DNA of 64,000 nucleotides from Tolypeutes matacus. Taxonomy: Eukaryota > Chordata > Mammalia > Cingulata > Chlamyphoridae. The DNA lies in contig JAKSZT010053769.1 of NCBI GenBank assembly GCA_026826555.1, positions 2,882,505 through 2,946,504 on the forward strand, given 5' to 3'. The notes under the pieces are model-generated. The model worked only from the letters and a program-made list of their open reading frames with translations, was not told the DNA's origin and made no database searches. Below, in pieces: positions 13,176-25,440 of this stretch (within the stretch, counting starts at the first letter, position 1; each line of letters begins with the position of its first letter). Both the position numbers and the translations under genes were made by a program.

Positions 13176-13659
13176 CCATGATGACCACAGATATAAAAGA
13201 GGCTATTTCTGGTAAGTTTGTAAGGGTTTATTGAACAACCATGTGGAATATCGTTTTCCATTGTGTAAAAAAGGATCAAGATTATAATACAAGACCCCTA
13301 ACTCTCAGAACTTTCAATCTAGAAACAAGATTATTATAAACTGGCAGTTCTTAATCTTATCTACACATTCTAGTCACATGGAGAGCTTTTTAATAATGCC
13401 AATGTCCAAATGAGATGATAGCTCAGGTTTGCTTCAAAGTAATTGGCACAAGGTGAGGGGAGTGGGATGTGTGTAAAAGAGATGAGATTTACCAGATGTT
13501 GAAAAATATTGAACATAATAGGTACAGACGCTCCTTATAATATTCTTTCCATTCTTTTCATACTGTGATCTTTCTGTTATAAAAATTTTTAAATGCCTAG
13601 CTCCACTCTAAGTCAATTTAATCACATTGTATGGGGCACCAGTATTTTTTAAAAGTGCC

Positions 13660-13661
13660 AA

Positions 13662-13708
<47 letters not shown>

Positions 13709-13710
13709 AA
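13660..13710. repeat. (AAAT)n microsatellite
   Basis: About twelve tandem AAAT units without visible interruption. Likely length-polymorphic. Confidence 0.95.
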
Positions 13711-13851
13711 GTGCCCAGATCATTTCAGTCCAATGTGTAACCAGTGTTTAGAATTAGTGTTTTAGAAGACCATTGAATAAAAAGTCAGTAACTGTGGAGA
13801 ATCTGAGTTATTTTTCCTTATAAACTGGAGGAATTTGTGAAATGCAATTGA

Positions 13852-14085
13852 CTTTTTAAATTTTTATTCTTTGAGGTACCAGAGCCAGGGATTGAACCCG
13901 GGACTTCATATGGGGGAAGCCAGTGCTCAACTACTGAGCCACATTGGCTCCCCTGAGATGGTTTTTTCATTTGTTTTGTTTGTTGTTTGTTTGTTTTGTT
14001 TTGTTTAGGAGGCACTGGGACCCAAAACTGTGACTTTCCATGAGGGAAGCAGGTACTCAATCACTTTAGCCACATCTGCTTCCCT
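13852..14085 (-). mobile_element. Dimeric xenarthran tRNA-derived SINE, reverse orientation
   Basis: Two tRNA-like modules lie head to tail on the minus strand. One begins gggaagcagatgtggctaaag and runs to an A/C-rich linker (about 13970-14010 on plus). The second begins gggagccaatgtggctcag with B-box-like GGGTTCAATCCC. Each has A- and B-box-like segments of a decayed Pol III promoter. Confidence 0.8.
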
Positions 14086-15004
14086 GCAATTGATTGTGAA
14101 GCCATGAATAGCAGAATTAAAACAAAACGTGTCAAAATGTATGGCAATGTGGTTTGAGTTTAACTCTCTCATAGAAATAAATGCAAACTCATGTGCATAA
14201 GTAGGCTTATTGCAAATTCTCCTTTCATCAACCGGTTTACGTGACTAAGCTTGGAAGCATGTGAGGAGATTTTTGTTAGCTTTTCCACCCTTAACTAACA
14301 TTGCTATTCCCTTACTTTTCGACAGGCCACCTCATATGTGGTCATTTGTCAGTGTCTGAGAAACTTCTAGCATGGTTTTGAATAGGATTAACCCATTCTG
14401 AGCCATACTCAGAACAGTATGATACAGACATGGGCTTTTTGGGTTAAATCTGCATAATTGTATCAAGGTCCTCATGAAAGGAAATTTTGTAAATTATCTA
14501 CTTGAAAATTTTGGAAATGATCTATGTTTTTTTTTCAAATCACCAACTCTTTTGGCACTATCCAATACTACAATGCAAATATTCTTATTTTTTTATAATT
14601 GTCCAATGATTTCAAATTTATTTTTTAGCTCTATTAGACTTTGGCATTTTAAATACTATCATTATTGGGCTATATGTAATGTGCAAAAGCTCAACAATGC
14701 ATAGCACAAATATGCACGGTACCTCATGTCTCATCTAAAAACAATGGTACATCACGACACATTAGTTAACAATGTGGTTTAACAGTTACCAAATTGTTGA
14801 AAAATATAGACAGCTAACATTTTAATATGTAAATGTTTTAGTCAATTTATGATAATTTATAAAGCTTTTATAAATGCATATTTATTTTTGTCCTGATTAA
14901 TCCCCAAATGGTAAATATATACCACACAATCAAATGTATTTCACTTTAGAAAGCATCCATAAATAGCAATGAGACACATCCACTCAAGTGTTCAAAAAAA
15001 GATT

Positions 15005-15208
15005 TATAGATGGACAGACAGACAGATGGATAGATAGATGGAATGAGACTGATGGCTAGATAGATAGAATGACACTGTAAAAGTGACAAAATGTTAAAAT
15101 TGGTGGATCTGGGTTTCTGGAGGATAGGAATATGTTGGAGTTTCCTGTATGGGGTTTATATTATTTCCATAACTGTCCTGTAAGTTTATTTCATAATAAA
15201 AAGTTTAA
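15005..15208 (+). mobile_element. L1 3' end fragment with GATA/GACA-type simple repeat
   Basis: 'aaatgttaaaattggtggatctgggtttctggaggatagg...tttcataataaaaagttta' resembles the 3' end of an older L1. A GACA/GATA-rich tract occupies 15008-15066. Confidence 0.5.
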
Positions 15209-15371
15209 GGAGTGGATGTGGCTCAAGTAGTTGAGCTCCTGCTTCCCATATGGGAGGTCCCGCGTTCCATTCCCAATGAAGCTCATGTGGGTCAGTGGTT
15301 GAACACTGGCTTCCCACATACAAGGTCCCTGGTTCAATCCTTAGACCCTGGTACCTCAAAAAACAAACAAA

Positions 15372-15410
<39 letters not shown>

Positions 15411-15416
15411 AATAAA
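15209..15416 (+). mobile_element. Dimeric xenarthran SINE with (AAAT)n tail
   Basis: The first module, gagtggatgtggctcaagta..., has A-box-like TGGCTCAAGTAG and a B-box-like GCGTTCCATTCCC. The second module is 'catgtgggtcagtggttgaacac...ggttcaatcc'. The tail at 15357-15416 is caaacaaa followed by (AAAT)n. Same architecture as 13852-14085 in the opposite orientation. Confidence 0.85.
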
Positions 15417-16980
15417 ATGTTTAAATTTTTTTAAAAAGTAATTTAAAAAGTAAAATTTAAAGATAAATGGAAAAAAATAAAGCAAAACTTTACTTGCATT
15501 TTTTAAATAAACTTTAAAGAGGATGAGTTTACAAGCCAGAAACACTTCTCACATCCCCTCCTCCACTCTCTGAGCTTTGCTCCTTCACCACTGTCCTGTA
15601 GTTTCTCATATTCCAAATCCTCAAACTCTTTCTCTAATCTCTTTATAGTACTTCTTTCTCTCTCTTGCCTCCTATCCCAAGCTCAGTTAGTTCTTTTCTA
15701 TATCCATTGACTTGCCCTTTCTGACTACACCCTGCCTACTTTTCCATCCACGTCTCAGTTTTGGTCTCTCTCTCTACCCTTTCGCATTCCATTATATCAG
15801 AAAAGAGACACAAACTCTGCCAGCAAAACCCCTCCTTGTGTGTCTATGTGGGTTGTGGTGAGGAGGGAAAAATGAAATGGAGATAAGAAAGTGTATTCAT
15901 ATATGAATAGATCTTGTCCATTCAGTTACATTAATGATATATTTGATGACTTGCTTAATTGTTGCGCTAAATAGTCAAGAATAAATAAAAATTGAGGTAT
16001 TATTTTAGCACAGAAAAAAAGATCAGTGATACACAAACACAGATAATTAGGCTTCAGCTGGATATTCAACTTTCCTATGCTTTGACTAAACATCAGAATT
16101 TGCGACACTACTGGAAAAAAGAACCTAAGAAGAGCCTTAATACTGAAGGGATTCATTCATCATGAGTAAAGCATGTTTGATGCAACTATAGGATTTACTA
16201 ATCACTCTGTGCACCTAACCTTAGGCTAGACACCACACAAAAAGAAAAAGAAGACACTTTCCTTTCCTTTGGGGGAGCACGTAATTCACATCAGAAGCTA
16301 GAGACATGAACTAGGCACAACAAATAGAACTATGAGGCAAAATGTAAATGTATTATTGTACAGTATATAATATCAATGTAGTAAGGATAATGTACTGATT
16401 AATGTAGGATAGAGAGATCTGAAAAGGTGTCAACAGTCAGGTCTTAATGCAAATAATGCATATAGGTTGGAACAAAAATAAAAATGGAAGGGCAGCACAG
16501 AACTAAACTCACACATACTAGTGTCTGTAAAACTAGTGAATTCTGAATAAAGTCAATGGATTGAATCAATAACAATTTGTTGTGGCACTGAATTATAGTC
16601 ATGCAAGACATTACCATTGGGGGAAACTCGGGGAAGGAAACACAGTATCTCTCCATATTATTTCTTAAAACTGTATGTGACTCTTCAATGATCTCAGAAT
16701 GAAAAATTTAAAAAGGATAGGTAGGCCTAAGTTTGTTGGGGAAAGAGCAGTTAAAACAAAAACAACATGGACCTCAACAACAACGGGCCTAGCTGGTCAA
16801 CAAAACCTTTAATGACTGAGTTTGGAGATCATAGACAGAAGTCCATTAATTTACTCCTAAATTATTATCAAAGGAAATCAGATCATCAATAAGATAAAGC
16901 ACATCACTGAGGGTTCTTGACTAAATGATAGATGCAGAATAACTTGTGGGAACTCCTTGGATGTACTTATGATTATATAT

Positions 16981-17170
16981 ATATATATATATATTTTTTA
17001 AAGATTTTATTTATTTATTCATTTATCCCCCCCTTGTTGCTTGTGCTCGCTGGGTCAGCTAACCACGCCGTGCGGGCGGGCTTGCCTTCACCAGGAGGCC
17101 CTGGGAACTGAACCCGGGGCCTCCCATATGGTAAACGGGAGCCCTACTGATTGAGCCACAGCCGCTTCCC
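16981..17170 (-). mobile_element. tRNA-derived SINE (longer subfamily), reverse orientation, with target-site duplication
   Basis: The minus strand begins gggaagcggctgtggctcaa, with B-box-like GGGTTCAGTTCCC. A GC-rich body (17040-17110, many CpG) and an A-rich tail follow. tgattatatat occurs on both sides (16970-16980 and 17171-17181), consistent with target-primed insertion into a TA-rich site. Retained CpGs suggest a relatively young copy. Confidence 0.85.
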
Positions 17171-17181
17171 TGATTATATAT

Positions 17182-19920
17182 TTTTAAGTACCAGCATCAG
17201 AATACTGTTTTAAACTTAACAATTAGCATTGTGTTTTAAAGTTTAAGTGAAAATATCACTTTGCAAGAAAATCACTACTTTAAATATACATATTTCTTAT
17301 ATAAAAATATATTAAACAATACTTTGGCCTCACACAAAATTCAATACAGTCAAAATCTAATAAAATATTGACAGACCTTAGCCACACCATGAACTCATAT
17401 TGTTAAGTGTGGAATGAGAGCAAGTGAATGTAGAATTCTGAGAAGAGAATACAATTCCATTAGCAAATGATAAAAAGAGATAATGAGGCTAAAAAGACAG
17501 CTACTTTGGGAGTCCTAGGGGACAGAATTAAATTAATTAATATTACTTTTAGATTAATGAATTTCATTCTACTTTAATTAAAGTAGGAATAGGACAAAAA
17601 TACAGAAGTTTGGGGAAGAGAATGAGTCTGGGTTGTGCTGTGTAAGAAGCAGCAATATGTTCAAGGCCTGAATATAAGTCTAGTGGACAAAGAGAAATCA
17701 TCCATTGACTAATTAATGTGAGGCATTTTCAGTTAAAAAGAAATTATTTTTATTATGTTTGGTAATGAAATTATGTTTAGGTAAATAGGAAAAGTTAAAT
17801 TTACTGGAAGAAGCAACTGTGTTTTTGATGTTTAGTTGTGCATTTTGAAAGTTTAGTAAGAGTAAAAGAGTTAGAGCAACTTAACTTTTTGTTCCACTGA
17901 ACCCTGTGCCAGTCAGGTGAAAACCATAGACCCCTTACTAAGTCCACACTGTAGTATGTATTATTTAATAAATATATCACACCCGCACCAACACGTCCCC
18001 ACAAGAATAATGTTTGTTTGAATTTCAATTCAAGCTCACAGGACCCCTTGTTAAGAACCCCTGATCCACAGTAAGCATCAGAAGTTAGCATTAGAAGATT
18101 CCATGGGATATATGTTTATTCTATGGGGGAGAAGAGATGGCGCTGGTGTGTACAGATACAGATTACAAGGGTGATGGGTGAAGGCAGGAGAGGATGTGAA
18201 CCAGAAAACCAGGTCTGGTTAGCATAGGGAAAATGGATAATCATTAATACTTTTGAGCAACTTCTGCACAATAAAACTTAATTCAATTTTTTTAAAGGAT
18301 CAATATTTATATAAGAATGGAGATGAAGGTAATGACTTGAGACAATAGAGGGTTACTAGATGTCTACTTATAGCTATTTTCTTTGTTATTTTACATTAAC
18401 ACAAAAAGGCAAATGAATTATGTTAAATTAAAATTTGTAAAAGAGGAAAGAGATTCTTCATTTCACAAATGAAGTGCCCCAAATAAGATTCTGTTTTAAA
18501 AAATTTTAAAGCAAAGTCCATCAGCATTTTACCAGATATTAAACTTTAAAGTGCTCTGGTGTATTGTATGAGATGTCCAGAAATACAGACACATCAGTAA
18601 TTGATGACAAGAACAACAACATTACAAAATTAGAAAACAGAAGCTAAGAAAGTATATCAGTGTATATATTTCTAAAACAAGAATGAAAAATGGCTAAGGT
18701 AAGCATTAAATGAGATGCAGTGATAGGTAGTTTATATCAAAATAAAGCACTTTTTCCAAGTCCATTTTGTTCACCCAAAGCAGTAGTCAATATTTAAAAT
18801 GATGCTGAAATGTTTTTATATTGAGAAGCCCTAAAAACTTAAGGTTTCAAAATATTTTATGAGGGAGATTTTTTTTTCTTTTAAGGGCACTAGGCTGAAG
18901 CCAGGCTGTGGAAGCGCAGCTGCCACAACTTGGCAGAATGGACAGACATGACTTAACTTCTCTGGCACATTCCTTCATCTAGGAAATACATTCATTGAAT
19001 TGAAGGATGACTTGTATCCCTTCCAGTGTCTTGATAATCTGAATTCTAATTACCTGTTTAAACATTATAGATTATAAGTCATTACGAAAATTTTGACAAA
19101 TCAAGCCTACACTAATATCAGAGAAGAGGGAGCTAGTTCTATGCAGTTGATCCTTATTGTCTCTGCTGTGTATTGCTGAACAGTTAATATCTTGTTCTTC
19201 TCCTTGTACCTTTCTCTCTACTCCTGTCCAGCTCTTCCATTATTTGGCAGAGAGAAAATCACTATTCCCTTGAATTTTTCTCATTTGAGGGATTAAACTG
19301 CTGTGAATCTGAGAGCCCTGGAAGAGTTAGATCTTGGCACTTGCCATTTTAATATAGCATTTGATTCTTCTATTTATTTAAAACCAGCACATATAATAAT
19401 CTAAAATGTTTCATAAGTACATTTCTTGATGCCACACACAGCACAGTGGGTACAGGGAAGGTTGATAAGCTAAATACAGAAAACCTAGTCAATTGCCCAG
19501 GACTTACAACTCGAGGGAGTTAGATTATTCCTTATTGCCTTAACCTAAGAAGTAATTATCAAGACGTTATTAAATACAAATAAAGAAATAAACTACTTCC
19601 ATTGTCAATAAATAATCAGAAAACTAAAACTAACTGATTATATGCATTTTATGTGGGAAAAATAAATTTTTAGTGTTGTTTTTGCATATTTGCAATTCAT
19701 GAAGGTCTCCAAATGAAACCACCAAAAATTACAGAGCTACAGTACATAAATTCTTTCTGCAATAAACTTTATAACCTCGCAGGAAAATGTCATACCCCAA
19801 CTGGGTAGTTAACAGCTAAAACTGAGACCTGAAATTTCATTGTTATGTCTGAATTCCTTCAGTTTAAGCTTTGGTCCCTCTTGATTAAATGCCCCTCTCT
19901 ACACTTCTCTAGGGGACAGA
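17182..19920. other. Intronic unique sequence
   Basis: AT-rich intron DNA. A decayed DNA-transposon-like stretch may lie at about 17895-18070 ('accctgtgccagtcagg...ttaagaacccctgatcca'), but the family could not be assigned. Confidence 0.5.
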
Positions 19921-20295
19921 CTTTTTTTTTTTTCTTAAAGGGGCTATAGATTGTATAAATGTTAAATCGAAAATATAAGGGATTCCCATATACCCCACCT
20001 GTTCTCCCTCCCACACTTTCCCATATTAACAACATCTTTCATTAATGTGGTACATTTTTTACAATTGATGAATACATATTGAAGCATTGCTACTAATCAT
20101 GGTCTATAGTTTATATTATGTTTTACACTTTGCACTGCACAATTTTATAGGTTTTGACAAAATGTATAATGGCTGATATCCGTCATTGTAATATCGTGCA
20201 GAACGATTCCAATGTCTCAGATATGCCCCATGTTACACCTATTGTTCCCTCTTCCTCCCCTCAGAACCTCTGGTAACCACTATCTTTATATAAGA
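19921..20295 (-). repeat. Older L1 3' UTR-type fragment, reverse orientation
   Basis: A T-run at 19921 is followed by 'ttgacaaaatgtataatggctgatatccgtcattgtaatatcgtgcagaac' and 'cctcagaacctctggtaaccactatcttt'. These phrases I know from antisense L1 3' ends. Confidence 0.55.
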
Positions 20296-20589
20296 CTTTT
20301 GATGATGAAGTGACAGAAGACACTAGAGAATAGAAGATTAAGAAAGCTCCCAGCCTTTTCTTTTATAAAAGGCTGCAGAATGGGAATCTCAAGGGCAGTG
20401 AAGGAGCCTTCACACATCTGTCAATTCTAGGAACAGAGCAAATTATTTAAAATCTTCAGAAATCTTTTATGCAAACAACATGTCCAATAACACTTTAGTA
20501 AAATACAAATAAGCAGCTAACATAATAAGATATTGTTTTCAGATGGTGTATACCCACCACATAATTGGACCTATATTAATATGTAATGA

Positions 20590-20745
20590 AAATAATAACT
20601 TACACTTCCTGGGCCAGATATTGTGCTGTTTTATGTATATTAAATCAGTTTAATTTTTAGGAAACTAAGGTACAGATAAGTTACCTGCCAAGGAGACACA
20701 GCTAGTGAGAGACAGAGCCATTGTTTAATCACAAATATTATGTTC
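20590..20745 (-). repeat. MIR SINE relic, reverse orientation
   Basis: 'aggaaactaaggtacagataagttacctgccaagg.gacacagctagtgagagacagagcc' is the antisense MIR core. It is heavily diverged, as expected for a pan-mammalian element. Confidence 0.8.
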
Positions 20746-22511
20746 TCCCAGATCTACTCTCCACATTTCCCCTCTGTGCATAGCCTGCTGGAGATAGACT
20801 TCTATGGAACACACACTGAGCCCCCTGCTCTAGCTCTGACCATACTTGGTCAATGGAAATAACAGAAAGAGATTGGAAGACATGAGGACAGGTTACTGGA
20901 TACTATCTGACATCAGCTGCAGTCCTCCACTTGAGTCACAACTTTGCCAGAAGGCTCCTATTCTATTGCTCTGGACAGATTCTGGTAAAAGCTATCTCTA
21001 CTTCCCCCTTCAGGCCTTGGGGAGTTGATGTTTTCCAATTGTGGACAAACACCGGGTGATTCACCATTTCCTGTTGCTTACCAACGTTTTGCCCACCATC
21101 AAATAGCCAGCATCAAACTCTCATCTTTTGAAGGTGCCATCTATTTCCTTGCCTGAGACGATGACTAAGAAATAGGATACATCTTTTATGATTTATTGAC
21201 TAGCAGGTATATAAGCAAGAGAAAAAGTAGTTTTACCATTTGTTATTATTTCCTAAAACATCTGGGTATCCAAGAATACCTTTGATTGAGCCCCACTTCC
21301 AGGAAGAAAGAATAGTTCTAGAAGGAATGGTATCTTTAATTCCCTGAACTTTGAGGGTAGAGCCTAAAAAGCGGGTAATCCTGGAAATGTGGGTGGCAGC
21401 AGGCTGGCGGATTTAGATGCTAAAACTCGAGCTTTCTTGTCATGCCAATCCTCTCAATAGTTTACATCTAAAGGCTGTATAGTTTAATGTGTCCAGATCC
21501 ATTTATATTTAAAATAAGAAAACAAAATCCGATGTATAATTGTCGTTGGAGATATTTCCATTGTTCAAGGTGGCAAACATACTGGTATCTTGTTTTACTT
21601 TCGAAAAATACTACATTAGGAAAAACGTCACTTAATTTCAATGTACTCATTTAGTAGTAAAGTATTCTTTAGGTAGTTCTTAAAGAGTAAAAGCTATTTC
21701 CTAAATTATTGGTGTCCTACAACATCCAAGGTAAATTATTTCTGAGTCGTCGTCCGTCCCCCCACCCCCGGCAAATAACTATGCTTTTATGGTATAATTC
21801 TATTTCCTTGAACCACATGTTTTAGTTATCAAAATAAAATCAATTATTTGTGGAGTTTACTTTGTATTCATTGTTCAGTTTATAAGTCTTTGCCCATTTT
21901 TTACTTTTTCTGAACTATAAGAATACACCTCAGTTTCGTTTGCTTATTTTTCAGGGGACTAACAATAATCATTCAAAAATGTACTGTCAGGTCTAGGCAG
22001 TGTGTAAGGAGCTGCCGCTACAGACAATGACTTTCACCACTGCATTTACAAATAACCATCACTTTGCAAAAATAAGTTGTTATTTGAGTGTCATTTCTGG
22101 CAAAGCTGTAAGCCTATATTTTCAAAGAATTAAATCCCAGGTCTTTAAAATTCTCCTGGCATCTGCCAACCTAGGTTGAAGCCGCCTCTAGGTTTCTGCA
22201 GAGCCTGAGAGGAGAGGTGACTTCATCTTGCTCATTTTCTTGCCCTCCGTCTTGTGAGATATCTGGACAGCTTCTTTTTTCTTGAGGCATTGTGAGAATC
22301 TCTTGAAGCATGTGTTGAATAATGAGCTAAGGGGAGAGGAAAACAAAAGAAAACAAAAACTGCAGGGGAGTTGGCAAGTTTGACTTTTATGACTATCATG
22401 ATTACCAGCCTCGGCCTATTGGACTCTCTACACAGCTGAAATTGCTTCAAGCTTAATATTTTATTTTGTGATTGGAACATTTAGCATCATATTATGGTCT
22501 TTAATGTGGAT

Positions 22512-22555
22512 GCTCTAAATCAAATTTACTGCAATGAAGAAATTCAATTTAGAGC
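22512..22555. other. Imperfect inverted repeat (16-bp arms, 12-nt loop)
   Basis: gctctaaatcaaattt at 22512-22527 pairs with aaattcaatttagagc at 22540-22555 with two mismatches. The loop is actgcaatgaag. It sits in AT-rich unique sequence, flanked by ATTAAT-type homeodomain cores. Function unknown. Confidence 0.7.
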
Positions 22556-25391
22556 TCTATTAATCTAGCTATTAATTTATACATATGTATATATTAAGAC
22601 TATATATGGATTAGTTTAATGTACTTGAAATATAGTTGTTATGTCCTGGTTAATTCAGCACCATCCCTGTTCTTTTTTTTTTTTTTTTTTACCATTAACT
22701 TTTCTATTAAAACAGAGTGAGAAATTAAAACTACGAAAAATAAACACCTTACATTCATAATTTCAATCACTCTAGCCTGTCTCAAAAAAACATGCCTACA
22801 TCTTAGAAAGAAAGCTTATGAAAACAAACAACAAACATTTAATACATTGAAGCGAATCTATGAAATTTTTAAGAGCAATGACTTTTGAATTTAAACCTTT
22901 AATCAATACTTTAAAGTTTTTACTACCAGGAGTTATTACCTAGCAAATTTACCCTATATTTGCAATGAGAGTAAAAATTCTAAGGATGTGAGAATTGTCA
23001 CCAATGTACACAAATATTTTAGAATCATTGAACTTTTAGTCAATGCTAAATGCAAGAAATAGCATCACAATAAGATAACTTTAAGTAGCATAAAGCAAAA
23101 CATTATTTTTGAAGGATTTTTCCTCTCTTCCATACAAACCCTTCACAAAAATAATAGGCATTATACAGATTTTACCTGGTTATTCTTGTTCATATGCACT
23201 TGCAACAGACCAAAAAACATCATAAAATTTTTCACAACTCTTTGAAAACTAATATTCCAATAAAGAGTATGCTATTTAGAGATAACTGAGGTATAAATCC
23301 AGAAGTATTATATTGCTGTGGAAAATGTAATATTTTAAATGAAGGCTCCATGAATAATGGCATGTTTTTCACATATTTAAACTTTCAAATATAGAGGAAA
23401 ATTAACAATTCACCCATTTGGTCACATATGAATGTATACTCTTACCACATACCTTTCTGTTAACTTAATAATAAGTATATCAGAGAGTTTTAAAATAGAA
23501 ATACTTATTCTTAAATATAAAAGCAATATCTGAAATTTATAAAGTAGATCAATAGATATATTATTGATTCTTTTGTATCATAAAATGTCATCTGACAGAA
23601 CTTCCTTAAAAGGAAAAATAAGCATTCTTCACTTTTAGAATATAAGTAAAATAGGTAGAACTGTTGGAGAAAACAGATTTAGATAAATTCTGACTCGACA
23701 TAGGTAATGCAAATGAAGGTTATCAGAGGTCTATATGACCTTTGCCATTATGAGTTTGACTATATGAAAGCAATAAAATATTCCACAAATTACTCTCCTC
23801 TTAGATTTTGAAACTGAATGACAACATAGAGTTTTGCAGCTAACTTAGCTTAATGGTATTGCTTTCTTTATTTGTAAACTTCAGGTCAATATAGCTATTC
23901 AACAAAATAGTCAGAAGAGCATCATAACAAAAACAGGCAAAACATGAGTGCTTCATTACCTTTATAATCTTTAAAAGCTACGTATTACTGATAAATAAAA
24001 CATATTGATGACTGAAACACATAATATATATAAATAAGTTGTAAAAATAAGATGGGATTTGTTGTTTAAATATACTAAAAAGGAAATACATCACACCTAC
24101 CTGCATTTTTAACTTGTGGACTATGGTCTTGGTTGTGTCTCATTTTTTTTCCCTTTGATTGTAACTGTTGGAATCAGTCACCGATACCACAAACCAGGAA
24201 ATGCAATTTAATTGGCCCCTCAAGAATTAATCCTTCTCAATTTATGATAAAAGTCGAGGGAAAAAGTGTTACTGCTGATAGTCTCAGTTCATGCACTAAT
24301 ATATTTTTCTTCACAAAACCTTTTATCATTATAAAGACAATTTGGCAAAAATACAGAAAATTTGGGATAGAGAGATAAATTACCCACAAGCATTAACTCA
24401 GCAAATATTAATTTAAAAATTCCTATGCATATTTTACTTGCTGATCTTTCCCCTTCCTTAGCATTCATCACTCCTGATGTTTGCAGCCCTCATAGCAATG
24501 CTTGGAAAACAGATACATTCTGAAATTTCAGAAATACAAAACTGAAATGAGTATAATCTTAAACTAAGACGTATTGTTGTATTATTTTCTCACTTGAGAT
24601 GAGAATTCAAAAAGCCTCCCATCATAGTTTTGTGTTTCAAGCTGCTATATTATAGCAAATGAATAAAACTGCCCAAGCAAGACAGCAGTACCAGGCCCAG
24701 TACATATAATAGATCTATATGTAGAGACTTCTTACATAATTTAGCTATTATTTCACCCATAGGTTGACATTTCTCAAAATGGAAAAAAAAATGTAATTCT
24801 TCCATTAAAGATGGGCTTAGTCTCCAAATTTCCCAAGCGTAAGGGAAGGGAGTGGTCCTTTTGCTATTTCTTTTTGTTTAAAATTAATTTCTTATGATGT
24901 TTAGGTCTTATAATAAAGATTATAAATTAGTAAAAATGCCAGAGCTGTGATGAAGGGCCTATGTTTTCAAACACAGGGAAAACAAGTAGTGATTAAAAGG
25001 TTTTTTATACTTATTAATGGAAATCAGCCTATTAGGTGGCAATATAATGACATTTTATTGATAATTACTATAGGCAAAACTTTTAAATACTTATTTCTGG
25101 GATTTTAACTGATTGAAAATTTGAGTGGTACTCTGCCTCCCACTAAAGGCCTTTTTTCCCCTCCAAATGAACTAAATAAAGAGATGTATGCAGCACTGGA
25201 AACTATTCCTATTTTTAATCTGTATTCTTCTTTATATTCATTTCCAACTTTCTACAATAAAGCACCTTAACTCAAAAGAAATTTCTGGTCATGAATTTTG
25301 CATACAATCATTTGAAAACACCTATGTGGGTCAGTGGTCCTTAGAATGTATTTTTGGTAGGTCACCACATAAAAATGTTCATACTTAAAAT

Positions 25392-25440
25392 TATCTACCA
25401 CTCCAAGCTTTGAGATATCTACCACTCCATAGCATTGAGA
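25392..25440. repeat. 24-bp imperfect tandem duplication
   Basis: tatctaccactccaagcttt... at 25392 is followed by tatctaccactccatagcat... at 25416, with near-identical ends (tgagata). A small local duplication. Confidence 0.75.

Noticed and set aside
15209..15416. Functional tRNA gene
   Set aside because: A- and B-box-like segments belong to a SINE with an A-rich tail; no cloverleaf can be drawn.
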